NCBI GenBank assembly: GCA_010093605.1
Contig: MU004181.1
Coordinates: 868,001-932,000 of the forward strand
Reading direction: 5' to 3'
Length of the DNA: 64,000 bases
Source of the DNA: Lophium mytilinum
Lineage: Eukaryota; Ascomycota; Dothideomycetes; Mytilinidiales; Mytilinidiaceae
Shown piece after piece: positions 47,059-56,769 of this stretch; positions within the stretch are counted from its first letter, which is position 1, and every line of letters starts with the position of its first letter. The position numbers were made by a program, and so were the translations under genes. The notes below the pieces were generated by a model, which did no database searches, had not been told where the DNA came from, and saw only the letters and a list, made by a program, of their open reading frames with translations.

Positions 47059-47589
47059 GTTTGAAGTTTTCGTCTTGTTGAGTTTGTGAAATGTCTGGAA
47101 GGTGACGATCCAAGATCTGATCATCGCTTTTCAGCTCAGCTGAAGGCATACAGTATTGGCTTCCGTCCCTAGTGAGGCTCGACGAGGCTGACCTCACATG
47201 TGAGGTTGCGCACATCGCTAGGGCTGGCCTCAGCTGAAGGCATCCAACATTGGCTTCCGTCCCCAGTAAGGCTCGACGAGGCTGATCCTCGTATGTGAGT
47301 TTGCCCACATCGCTAAGGCAGTTCCCAGCCTCACGCGGCTGGAAAGAGCCTATCAGAGATACGATGGGATCAAGTTAGTCTATTGCCAAGATAAATACAC
47401 GAGAAGGCTTGATACTATATATACTCAGCCTCGTGGTCTCGGTCCTCAGGCAAACGCTTAAATATGCCGAGGCGCATTTGGAGAAGAAATTCCCAATTCA
47501 AATAGGACTTATTCTTGCTCGTGCCCGGAAAGCCGCGACAACCGCCACGTAAGACACGAGCTTTGGAGAAATATATTAAGAGGAACACC
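47059..47589. promoter_or_regulatory. Divergent promoter of the CFEM-like and single-pass genes
   Basis: 530 bp between two divergent starts, containing a 95-bp tandem duplication (listed separately). ATATATACTCAG near 47416 is a possible TATA box for the right-hand gene. Confidence 0.45.
47135..47325. repeat. Two-copy 95-bp tandem repeat in a divergent promoter
   Basis: Copy 1 at 47135-47229 and copy 2 at about 47230-47325 both open with CTCAGCTGAAGGCAT, share GGCTCGACGAGGCTGA in the middle and close with CACATCGCTA. Each copy has inner dyads (AGCTGA/TCAGCT; CCTCACATGTGAGG in copy 1). Several point differences, mostly transitions, show the duplication is not recent. Confidence 0.85.
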
Positions 47590-48234
47590 ATGAAGGAGCT
47601 TTTACCAGCATACGTTCTCCTAATTGAGGCGGTTCTGCTATGCGGAGTTAGTGCAGGCGATCCAACTCCACTGATCACACAAATCGTTACCGGGACCTTT
47701 TCGATCGATCCCCAGCGCACCTCATATGCCATTGAAGAACCGACGATTGCAGCAAATAGTAGGTTTTAGCACCGCGATAATCGACCCGAGCGACCAGAAT
47801 TTTGACATTTGAATGCAGCTTTGCCGGTTCCCACTGCCCTAATAAGCAAGACGAGCTCGAATGGTAGAAAACTTCAAGTCACCATAGCCCTGATCGCTGC
47901 TTTTATCGTCCCTTTCGTCATGTTCCTCATCGGCATCTGCATTTATCAACGTTCTGCCTCTGAGGTTCGTCGCCAGAAGGGAATCACGCTCATCGAGTGG
48001 AGAGACTGGCGCCCGAAGACCCAAGAAGACCAAGGGATCGACCAGAACAGGCCAGGGTCTGCTGGAGTACGACTCAGACCGCAAGATACGATGGCACTTA
48101 CGACAATGTCGCTGCGGACAGGAGGACACAATAGTCCGGTCGCATCCGTCTTGGAATTGACGCGGGACCTCAGAGCGAGCCAGCTGCAGCCTGCAGGTAC
48201 CACAGGTACAATCGAGCGCAAGAGGGTGGTATAA
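47590..48234 (+). CDS. Small single-pass membrane protein with signal peptide
   Basis: Exons 47590-47758 and 47819-48234, intron 60 bp (GTAGGT, AATGCAG), 194 aa. N-terminal signal-like segment LLPAYVLLIEAVLLCGVSAG, a short Thr/Pro-rich outer part, then one strong membrane span LQVTIALIAAFIVPFVMFLI followed by a basic stop-transfer and a cytosolic tail with EWRDWRPKTQED. The outline fits small fungal surface proteins of the type N-out single span. I do not recognise a family. It is divergent from the CFEM-like gene and may be co-expressed with it through the shared, repeat-bearing promoter; that is inference. Confidence 0.68.
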
Positions 48235-48543
48235 CATCGTCGTTGGGATCTCCTCAACGAGAGTTCATGATGATTTCACCCTCTTGGCTTATCTTGCACA
48301 TATGAAAGTTATATTTCTTCAGTAGAACATCTTTGGTCCTTTCCGATCCACAGCCACGTAGTCGAGGTAGCGGTCACACGTGTGATGTTCTTGAGGGCAA
48401 CCATAAAACTTCCATTCTGGAAGAGACTGTTGAAATCACATACCTGTCTAAGACTTTAAAATGAAAGATGAGGCTTAATCAGCTTACTAGTATAAGGCGC
48501 ACGAAGCAACTTGCCTTCACCTCATAACGCGTCCAATCTTCCA
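48235..48543. other. Intergenic between convergent genes
   Basis: About 310 bp of 3' flanks. No gene or repeat seen. Confidence 0.5.
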
Positions 48544-49408
48544 TTAGAAATCGCACGACTCAGCTAGCAACGCTGCTATCGTCTCTAACGCCTCCTTATC
48601 GTCCTCATCGAAGCCATTTAATTCTGCGCAATCTATGTCGATTATAGCCACAACCTGTGCATGAATCAACCTATTAGCCTCCTGCTCCCGGTATGAATGC
48701 ACGGGGTATTGATTCTTAAAACGCGCATTCCCAACACGCACCTTTCCCTTTTGTATTATGGGTACTACTATCTCACTCTTACTCGCCGCGTCGCAAGCAA
48801 TATGTCCCGGAAACGCCTCTACATCCTTCACTAGTTGTGTTGTCTGGGCCGAGGCAGCGGTCCCGCACACCCCGCGACCAAACCCGATAGTTTGGCATGC
48901 GACGTGGCCTTGGAAGGGGCCGAGGAGGAGTTGTGAAGGGGTGGTGGGATCTAGGACGTAGAAGCCGCACCAGTTTACGGCGGATGAGGGCGAAGGGAGG
49001 GAGTGGAGAGCATGGTAGATGAGGGAGGATGCGTTGGAGAGGTTGCTGAGGTGATTAATTTGGAGGACTTGGGAAGGCAGGGCGGTACCAGAAGTTACCA
49101 GACCTGTCATAATGTTAGCTTTCCATGGATTTAGGGTTCTTAGGACCTTTATGAGTGCGTTCTCGAGAGGTTTTGTCGCTATGTCGTGCAAATATAGAAC
49201 TTTGCGCAACTTCATGCATCCTCACGTATTGGTCTATCTTTTCATGGAGCTCAACGAATGTGAAGGTTAAACAACTAAATATGAATACTGTGTTACATAC
49301 CCAATTCCTCTGCCCATCAAAGAGACCGCGCGAATGCTCCACTACCTGCGCGTACACATCCTTCTTCGTGAGCCCTGAGGCGAAGTTTGAAGCTTCCGCA
49401 TGATGCAT
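48544..49408 (-). CDS. Free methionine-R-sulfoxide reductase (GAF type) with a 5-nt microexon
   Basis: Reduces free methionine-R-sulfoxide; yeast relative YKL069W. Exons, high to low: 49301-49408, 49099-49103 (5 nt, GTCTG), 48742-49045, 48544-48654; introns 197, 53 and 87 bp; 175 aa. The GAF fold has the three redox cysteines at 88, 98 and 122 (GHVACQTIG, GRGVCGTAAS, GHIACDAAS), with the 10- and 24-residue spacing of the E. coli enzyme. The microexon turns the junction into RNWVCNLSNASSL, the family consensus; skipping it or using one intron gives no in-frame path with that motif. Intron 1 ends GCTAACATTATGACAG, intron 2 runs from GTAACT to CACCTCAG. The last intron is a multiple of three, so retention would add 29 residues before VVAIIDIDC. 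Start at 49408 matches the family N-terminus MHHA. Confidence 0.9.
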
Positions 49409-49840
49409 CTGTTTCCCTGTTAACTCATCACCTCTCAATTTCGGCTTATGGCGATCGCGTTAAGGCGTACCATCACGAAAGTCGCAAAGTGAGATGATGA
49501 TGCGATTTTCGCAGTTGATGATGGAGTTAGGCCCTTTTTGGCGGATATATAATGCCACGCACAGACCTTCGTGAGACGTAGATCAGTTTAGCCCTGAAAG
49601 TAACTTTTGTCTTGGACAACTCTTCGGCCACTAATCAATAATTATTGCATTCGATATCATGTTGTCGTTCAGGATCGGCATAGACAGTAAGAGAAGTATA
49701 AAAGGGTCTCGAGTTCCCAGGATAGCCTTAATGTAAGCTCCTTCGTTTCGCCTTCTGTTTGGCGATACAACTCGCGTCCAAGTCCAATCGGCAACGATAT
49801 AAGCACAAGAGCGAAGTAGCTATATTCTATCTGCCTCAAG
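49409..49840. promoter_or_regulatory. Divergent promoter of sulfoxide reductase and dienelactone hydrolase
   Basis: 430 bp between divergent starts. A GATATATAATG stretch near 49544-49553 could serve as TATA element. No site assigned. Confidence 0.45.
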
Positions 49841-50876
49841 ATGTCTGGCCAATGTTGTGCCGCTGGTGAGATTCACTCTGGTACTCCGACTGGCAAAGTT
49901 GCGAAGGTGCATGGGCTTGACTGTTACATTGCGGAACCAGCGGAAGGAGTGCAGCCAAAGGGCGTAATAGTAATCATTCCGGACTTTTTTGGATGGGAAT
50001 TGCCAAATAATCGTATGCTTGCGGATAGCTATGCAGCCAAAGGCGGCTGGCTTGTGTATTTGCCCGACTTCATGGCAGGTAAGCAGAGTGTTTCTTCGTT
50101 GTTTTCCACCATCTCATGGACTGCTGTCAGTCCTGTTCTTCAATTCTGCTCTGGATTCTTTGTCTTCATTCTCGCTGTTTCGGGGTAGTCGAGATGGGTG
50201 CTGATGTGGTTGCATATAGGCTACGCTGCTCCTGCAGACCTCATCATATCTGTTCGCGGACTTGACGACGGCGGGATCAAAGCATTTTGGCATCTTCTCC
50301 GCGTCATGAGATACTTGATTCCATTCATGATCAAAAACTCTCCATCGGTTGCAAAGCCTCGCATTGTTACTTTCTTTCGCGAACTCAAAAAAGCTGAAGG
50401 TGCAGATCTTCCTGTCGGCACTGCCGGGTTTTGTTGGGTACGTAACTTACCCTTGATCTCGCTACTAGCAATATGATTGTGGTGCTAAGACTTCCTAGGG
50501 CGGCAAATACACAACTCTCCTGGCGCATGACGAAGAGAGGGAGAATGGCAAATCTCTGGTCGACTGCACATACACTGCCCATCCCTCCAGCCTTGCTGTT
50601 CCAAACGATATCACTAAGATCAGAAAACCGACTAGCATTGCTGCCGGATCACTGGATAAGCGCTTTCCAAAGACTCAAGTCGACGAGTGCGAGGCTATCC
50701 TGAAGGCGAAAACGGAGAAGGGTGAGGGTGAACACGAGGTTGTCTGGTACGAGGGCGCTCACCACGGATTCGCAGTCCGTGGAAGTAAGACTGACCCTGT
50801 GGAGAGCGAGAGAGGCTTGCAAGCAGAGGCTCAGGCTATTGCTTGGTTCGAGAAGTGCTTTGCGAAGGCAAAGTGA
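49841..50876 (+). CDS. Dienelactone hydrolase family protein
   Basis: Alpha/beta hydrolase of the carboxymethylenebutenolidase type. Exons 49841-50078, 50220-50437 and 50499-50876; introns 141 and 61 bp; 277 aa. N-terminal CCAAGEIHSGTPTGKV is typical of the fungal branch. The nucleophile is the Cys of GFCWGGK, formed across the second splice (TGG then GGC GGC); the histidine is in GAHHGFAVRG, and the acid is probably the Asp of GSLDKRFP. No signal peptide, so cytosolic. Fungal members hydrolyse lactone or ester products of aromatic breakdown, but the substrate here is unknown. Starts 432 bp from the divergent sulfoxide reductase gene. Confidence 0.92.
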
Positions 50877-51199
50877 CGGAAGATAGATTAGTGAGCGTCT
50901 AGAGCAATATCCCCCGTAGGACGGCAATTCACTAAGAGATGCTATACACTTCCAGCGATAACTAATGCGATGATCCTGCAATACTTCGTATATATGTCAC
51001 AGCGAAAGTGATTCATTCGTTACTCTAAAAGTGAATCAAAACGATGAGAGATCACGTGCTGACGCGAATGCCAAGGCTCTTCGCTGCCGCACTTCAAACT
51101 TAACCTCCACTCTCTTCGCGACCTTTCCTCGACGCCTTTTCCCGCAGCAAAAACAAACAGCACCATAAACCATCACAACGAAGTCGCTAGCTATTCGTC
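50877..51199. promoter_or_regulatory. Promoter of the Fta4-like gene
   Basis: 320 bp. A CACGTG site is at 51053-51058, with C/T-rich leader after it. Otherwise nothing clear. Confidence 0.4.
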
Positions 51200-52214
51200 A
51201 TGTCGAATAACCAGCATACCGTTGTTGCGCTCAAATCTGCGTTCCTCCGCGCGCAGACGCGTATCCTCTCACAAGAGCTCCGTCCATCTGAGCGATGGCG
51301 CGACGGTGCAGGATCTATACCTGAGCGCATCATACGGGATGTCACACTTGAAAGTGAGTAAACTCGTCGTTATGATCGTGTAAATATGCTCTGGCCGCGT
51401 CGCCTGCGTTTATCAGTTTCTGAGAAACCATGCACAATGTCGCGTGCATATCTAAACGCTACATGTGTTCTTTTCGCCAATATCTCAGTTGTCACTTTTA
51501 ATGCGAGACTTATAGACTGACCAATCCGTAGCTAATCGGCTCATGCGACGCCATACTAAAACAGCCTACGGCGCTTTATCGATCCGCTATGTTGCAGAGC
51601 AAATCGACCAGCTGTACTGGAACCTTGCTGCCCCAGATATCGAAGTCAGAGATGCCATCGATGCAGACGACTCTGAGTCCAATGGCGTTCTGCGGGTTGG
51701 TGACGATCTCACGTTGGACGAGTATGTATAGAATAAAAATCTCTCCTTTAAATCATTCATCTAGTATCAGTCAAGTGTATTTACTGACAAACATAGGAAC
51801 ATCGCGAAGCTTCCACCGACTTGGGAAGACGCCTCCTCCGACCAAGAGTCCTCGACCGGAGATGTAGCTACCAATCAGGAAGGATACCTAGCCGCTGTCA
51901 CTCAGCTGCAATCCCTATCAGCCCAACGACAGGCGCTTTCGCAAAAGCTTTCTAATTACCACACTCTGCTCGCCTTGCTAGAGCCATATCGTAAGCCACA
52001 GGAGAGCATTCAACCGAACCTAGTCACTCGAGATGCGCCGCTTGGTACTGAACTAGCGAAGACCCGCACCTTGGCTATCAGAGTGGCTGGAAGAGTTCAA
52101 GAGAAGTTTGGAGAGAGTAGAGAGGTAGACGAGACGGAGACCCATGAAGACGAAATTGTGGAGGATGTTTTGGACGATAGCGAGAAGCTGAAGGACATCA
52201 TGGCAGGGTGGTAG
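51200..52214 (+). CDS. fta4: Kinetochore Sim4-complex subunit Fta4
   Basis: Inner-kinetochore (CCAN/Sim4 complex) subunit, relative of yeast Nkp1. Exons 51200-51353, 51532-51721 and 51797-52214; introns 178 and 75 bp; 253 aa. Conserved Fta4 pieces: VALKSAFLRAQTRILSQ, WRDGAGSIPERII, then LMRRHTKTAYGALSIRYVAE and QIDQLYWNLA. A mid-region coiled coil follows (VTQLQSLSAQRQALSQKLSN), then the YHTLLALLEPYRKPQE block and an acidic C-terminus. The first splice is phase 1 and restores LETNRLMRR. No other motif contradicts the call. The neighbour at 52618 is on the same strand, 400 bp away. Confidence 0.82.
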
Positions 52215-52617
52215 TGAAAGCTGCCTACCTCATACGTCAATCCTTTTGCCACCGTCAACAGTGCCTCAGCGCGCCTTGAAACTCTGAATGAGTTGTAGGA
52301 ATAGGATCGTGATCAATTCGCTAAGTCGCAGGGCCACTCCGGTAGCAGCATCCAACAGTCAGAAGACTAGTGGTCCTTCCCGTTCCTGACACGATGTCTA
52401 TTCGATCGTAATTACCCCCTCTTATGTACTTTCCATGCGTTTTATGGCCTTCCTTCAATTGGCGCATCATTACCTTCTACGCCAGCTATCAGACTATCCC
52501 CATCGTTACAACATCTCCGGCACCGCCGTTCGTTAATTAGCACATATCGAAAACCATATCACTACTATCATATCGCAATCGTCAATCACTATCGAAACAG
52601 GAACCCCTCTTTCTGAA
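52215..52617. other. Intergenic, 0.4 kb
   Basis: Terminator side of Fta4 and promoter of the next gene. No further signal seen. Confidence 0.4.
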
Positions 52618-54084
52618 ATGGCCCGTCCGCGGAATCGTTTGGGTGGAGTGCAACCGCCGTCGAGGGACCCCCAACAGGACGAGGTCATGGTTGACGCGGA
52701 TGATATGGCTCCAGAGTTCACCGAAGATACGCAAGAAAGCGAAAGAGAGCGTTCGTCAACACCTAGCGATAATCCCGATAGGCGCGAAGGCGAAAGAGAG
52801 TCTACTCCAGCACCTAGTGAATATCGCGATTGGCGTGATGCGAGTTGGCAACGATTAGGCACGAATCTGGAACAGGCTATTGATACAGAAACGGTCGACG
52901 AGGATGGCGGGATAGCCCTGGATAGAGCACCGCTTCACCCTTCCCTTCTACCGTCTCAGCCAATGGAATCCGTAGAGTCGACGCAGCCTCATTCCAGTCG
53001 GTGGACAATCGGCGATCATGTACAGAGCATCAGCGACAGGCCGAAGAAGGGTTTTAAACGCCCTCGGTCCAGTACGATCCTTAAAGGGTCTACTGAAGAA
53101 TGGACAGCCAAACGGGTTCGATCAAAGGAGGAACCAGAGGATTTTATGATAGGACAAACTAGCAATCAGCCTCCGTCAGATACGAGCTTGACCGCTCCTG
53201 CTATGGAACGGACTGGAAATCGACCACCGTCAAAGCCGGACGTGGACGTTCTTGCTATGGAATGGAATGGCACTCGATCTAGGTCCAGAGAGGTTCGAAA
53301 CGCTCTCGCTATAGCGAAGAGTAGCATCCGTCCCCCGACAGAAAAAGCGATCAAGAAGCCCCGTTTGACGGGGGTTCCTCCAGGAATAGGTGCTGTAGAG
53401 ATGGCATCAACACGTCTCGTGGAGTATGCGCGTACTGGAGAAAGCACACTACGTTCGAGTTCTAAATTGCCATCGTCGGATACCGTAGATGTGGTTGCTA
53501 AAACTTTTGCGACGTTAGGTCGTCTCGAGCAGCGTCAAGGTATGAGTCGCGACGACGCCATGGCTTTTTTTGATGAAGCTGAGGGTCATGTGGAGGAACT
53601 GAGGAGGGGAGTCCGTCTAAATCGGGCTCCAACTCGTGTTGATACACCAGGCAGCCCATCACCGTCCGACGATGAGGTCAAGAGCCTGGAGAAGCGACAA
53701 GCGGAATTGATTGCTGAGGTGGAGAGGTACAAGAGAATTGCTTCGGAGTCGGGTATCGATATACCCCTATTGGCAGACCGTTCAGCCAATCCAGGCCAAT
53801 CCTCGACATACCCTACTGCAACGCCATGGAATCCTGGCCCATCGCCCCGTACACCACCTTCCGCACCTGAGACTGCGGAAAATCAACCCCCGCGAATCCC
53901 AAACCCTAGTCCAAACCGAGCTTCACGTCCATCCATCTCATTGCTTAGTTCGTCCGATCTCCTAAATACTTCTCCGCCCGGCAACCCGTTGGTTGACGCC
54001 CTGCGCCGTAGACCGCCTGAGGAGTTCTACCGCGATCCCAAGACAAATAAGTATGGTGTTCGCAAGCGGCGTAGGCATCACTAA
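52618..54084 (+). CDS. Disordered repeat-bearing protein, function unknown
   Basis: Single exon, 488 aa, no recognised domain. It is mostly Ser/Pro/Arg/Glu-rich and predicted by eye as disordered. A degenerate pair of about 17 residues lies near residues 41-76 (SERERSSTPSDNPDRRE, GERESTPAPSEYRDWRD). Four 18-residue units follow at 53107-53322. After that comes a short helical part (VDVVAKTFATLGRLEQRQGM, then MAFFDEAEGHVEELRRG) and a coiled coil (SLEKRQAELIAEVERYKRIA), so a scaffold-like role is possible. The C-terminus is basic (GVRKRRRHH). The start follows TCTGAAATGG and is the first ATG in frame. No membrane or signal segment. Confidence 0.65.
   Translation: MARPRNRLGGVQPPSRDPQQDEVMVDADDMAPEFTEDTQESERERSSTPSDNPDRREGERESTPAPSEYRDWRDASWQRLGTNLEQAIDTETVDEDGGIALDRAPLHPSLLPSQPMESVESTQPHSSRWTIGDHVQSISDRPKKGFKRPRSSTILKGSTEEWTAKRVRSKEEPEDFMIGQTSNQPPSDTSLTAPAMERTGNRPPSKPDVDVLAMEWNGTRSRSREVRNALAIAKSSIRPPTEKAIKKPRLTGVPPGIGAVEMASTRLVEYARTGESTLRSSSKLPSSDTVDVVAKTFATLGRLEQRQGMSRDDAMAFFDEAEGHVEELRRGVRLNRAPTRVDTPGSPSPSDDEVKSLEKRQAELIAEVERYKRIASESGIDIPLLADRSANPGQSSTYPTATPWNPGPSPRTPPSAPETAENQPPRIPNPSPNRASRPSISLLSSSDLLNTSPPGNPLVDALRRRPPEEFYRDPKTNKYGVRKRRRHH
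53107..53322 (+). repeat. Four 54-bp (18-residue) tandem units inside the gene at 52618
   Basis: Units start AKRVRSKEEPED, SNQPPSDTSLTA, GNRPPSKPDVDV and GTRSRSREVRNA, each 18 residues, with a shared pattern R-x-x-S near the front and A-M/I near position 14-15. A fifth, partial unit SIRPPTEKAIKK follows. Sequence between units has drifted, so the array is old. Confidence 0.7.
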
Positions 54085-55152
54085 AGTCAGGCCTACAGTC
54101 TGTCACTCGCAGCTAGAATTTGTTTATTGTGTCCGTCTCTTAATGCGTGACCGTGCCAGAGATCTCTCGTAGATGCGTGGTGACATAGGTAGCAATGTGA
54201 GATGCCGTAGGGCTTATATCAGGTGGGGCATCCCAATATTTTGCTTAGCTGCCTGACGCTGTGGGGTGCTTCAATGGTGTGTTCGGGACTCGGTGGTAAT
54301 GTTAAATTCTACTACGTGCAAATCAGACGCGAAATCACGCCGTATTTCTAGCTACATGGTCATGTCTGGGGTGGCCTACAGGTTCGTAGTTATTCGGAAG
54401 TGAGGTGGCAGATCATACACTGTGTCCCGGACCAGACATCAGAGCACTTTCCACCTACTTGACGGTGTCGGGGGTCCTCCAGAGGTGTGTCAAGAATCCA
54501 CTTGCATCTTGGAAACTCTCAAATCTACCCAATACCCACGACCTAGTTCAAAGCGTCTGGCAATAACATGCCAAAACCGAGTTCAGATTGCACGGACTGG
54601 CTCCAATTCATACATCTCGCACCCCCTAGGTCGATCCATTTTGCAAGTCCTGATTTAAAGCGTCTGAAAATAATATGCCAAAACCGAGTGCAAATCAACC
54701 CATCTTCCGTGTCCCAACTCAAAGCGTCACTTTATACATCTCACATATGCAAGAGATGCTCTAATTCTCCGGTCTGGTCTGGAGTGTTGGAGAAGATGTA
54801 AGACTAAACAGGCAGAGTAGCCCACCCCGCAAGTATGCAAGGTTCGGATGTCCCCTTACATGTTACCAGCGCAGCAAAAGCTTGTATATTCTATTTGCAG
54901 AGCATTATTGTCGATTACGAGGCGATCTTTCAGCACAAGGCCTCAGCACAATTATTGATTCCTTAGCCGCACGTGCTTTTTACCACAAGAGATGCAGAGA
55001 CTTGATTCGTGGAGGTTCGCTCCTCCCTTTGCACGGGAGCTCTTGGCCGATTAGGGGAAATGTGATTGTATAATGAGCTGCTTTGCGACAATGATTATAT
55101 TTCTTGACAAGACCTTCTACATTACTTGAACCCATCCCCCTCATCCGAAAAC
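54085..55152. other. Intergenic, 1.07 kb
   Basis: No gene supported. 54547-54760 holds a degenerate repeat (listed separately). The 120 bp before the next start are the likely promoter. Confidence 0.4.
54547..54760. repeat. Degenerate tandem repeat, period about 107 bp
   Basis: Copy 1 from 54547 and copy 2 from 54654 share AAAGCGTCTG, then AA-AATATGCCAAAACCGAGT with few changes. A third partial AAAGCGTCAC with CATACATCTC-like text lies at about 54720. The first copy also has CATACATCTCGCAC in its second half. Differences are mostly C/T and G/A. Confidence 0.65.
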
Positions 55153-55701
55153 ATGAAGAATCTAGTCACGTTCACCGTCTTTCTGGTTCTGAGCCTAGCC
55201 ACTCCCACTCCCGTAGACAAGAGCGCCGTTTGCTACTGCGAACCGCCAATCTGCGCTCTCGAGCTCATCACTGTACGTCAACAGACTCCTCAAAGCGAAG
55301 ACCTATCCTGACAATCAGCAAAACAGGAATGTAAATGCAAAAACGCCGCCGCCCTGTCCTGCTACACGGATTACCTCGCGCAAGGCATCGCATGCCCTAG
55401 CCCTACACCCTCCGTAAGCCCACCCCATCCCCAACCGCACTGACCAAACTAAAAACATCCTCAGCCCTGCGGTGCCATCCTCATCCGTACCAAATTCCCC
55501 ATCCCCACTTCTACCGCGACCGCCATTCACTGTGGCGGCCTCCTCGGCCTGCCATGTCCCGAAGGCTTCATCTGTATCGACGATACTAGCGACAGCTGTG
55601 ATCATAGGAACGGTGGTACGGGCTGCAACGATGTCTGCGTCTATCGCGAGACCACGGGGAAGATTCCGTGTGGAGGGTTTGAGGGGGTAGCGTGTTGGTA
55701 G
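55153..55701 (+). CDS. Small secreted cysteine-rich protein (16 Cys)
   Basis: Exons 55153-55272, 55327-55413 and 55465-55701; introns 54 and 51 bp; 147 aa. Signal peptide MKNLVTFTVFLVLSLATPTP. The mature part has 16 cysteines, an even number as expected of disulfide-bonded secreted proteins. First half: VCYCEPPICALE, ECKCKNAAALSCYTDYLAQG. Second half: HCGGLLGLPCPEGFICIDD, then SCDHRNGGTGCNDVC and a closing CGGFEGVACW; this second half resembles a Cys module seen in assorted secreted fungal proteins, whose role I cannot name. No membrane span and no GPI-like tail. Possible apoplastic effector or defence protein, by size and composition only. All splices are phase 0. It sits beside repeats and an AT-rich element, a setting often seen for effector-like genes. 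Confidence 0.78.
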
Positions 55702-56085
55702 TAGGTATCAGAAAGCTAGTACGGGAAAGTGACAATTGGAAAGCGTACAAGATACTTGATGGATCAGTACGCTATGATTGCAATGAAGAGAACGAATGAG
55801 GGAAGTGGAGTTTGATGCGGGAGAATTATTGTATAAGGAAGCTGGAGGTACTGGAGTGCTGCGGAATCTAAGTCAGCATCTGTGCGTTAGCGTGCTTTTT
55901 CGATACAGCTGCGAGTTCACAGGCACGAAATTTCTTTGGGGGTCATCGAACTTTGCATTACCGATGATCTAAAAAAAGCGCCTTTATTCCTCGCACCACA
56001 CGATTCAGTGTCTCGTCATGGATATCAGTGTACTCGCCTGCCACGGTATGTGGGACTTCAACGTACTAATATAGAGGTGGTTACG
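55702..56085. other. Intergenic, left flank of the AT-rich element
   Basis: About 380 bp. 3' flank of the secreted protein gene. An 88-codon frame crosses into the element at 56086 and has no family likeness. Confidence 0.4.
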
Positions 56086-56769
56086 GGCTCGTGCACGCTA
56101 CCAGCTCGTGCACGGTTTCTTTTAACCGCAACACTAGATTTTAGCACTCTAATAGAATTAGCTAATATTTTAGAAGTAGATATTTCTAAGCTTATAATTT
56201 AGTAATTTTAAAGAATTATAGAAAAATATCTATTTTCTATAAACTTATTAAAGATTTAATAAACTTATTTAAAAGTAGTATTTCTTTAATATTAATATAT
56301 TTTATTAATAATATAATAAAAAATTCTATTCTATAGCTTATTATATAGTATAAAAGCTATTAAAGACTTTTTATAAAGTAATAGTAAGTAAAAGTATAGT
56401 AAAACTACTATATTTTATAAATACTATTTAAAACTACTTCTTTATAGAATATTATAGTAGTTTTTAATCTAGAAAGCTATACTATACTTTTATAATATAG
56501 AGTAAAGTATATATTTTATATATTTAAATTAAAGAAGTAATTTATATTTCTTTAGTACTATTATATTTTTATTAAAAGATTTTAGTTCTATAACTTTTAA
56601 GTCTAATATTTCTATTAGTAATTAATATTTTATAGAGAAAATTATTCTATTAATATTCTAGTATATACTATATACTACTGTTAAATTTCTAGCTTATTCT
56701 ATAAGAGCGTTGCTATATAATCTAATTTTACTAGGGAGAGCGTGTACGAGCCGGTAGCGTGCACGAGCC
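56086..56769. mobile_element. AT-rich DNA-transposon-like element with 29-bp inverted ends
   Basis: 684 bp. Left end 56086-56114 and right end 56741-56769 are inverted copies, 27 of 29 bases alike, both differences being transitions. Each end itself contains GCTCGTGCACG twice, spaced 17 bp. The inside is overwhelmingly A and T, nearly free of CpG and full of TpA, as expected after repeat-induced point mutation (RIP). No open frame of use remains. A clear target-site duplication was not found. The size fits a MITE or an internally deleted DNA transposon; family not recognised. The ends staying GC-rich while the inside is worn is odd and is discussed as a finding. Confidence 0.7.
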
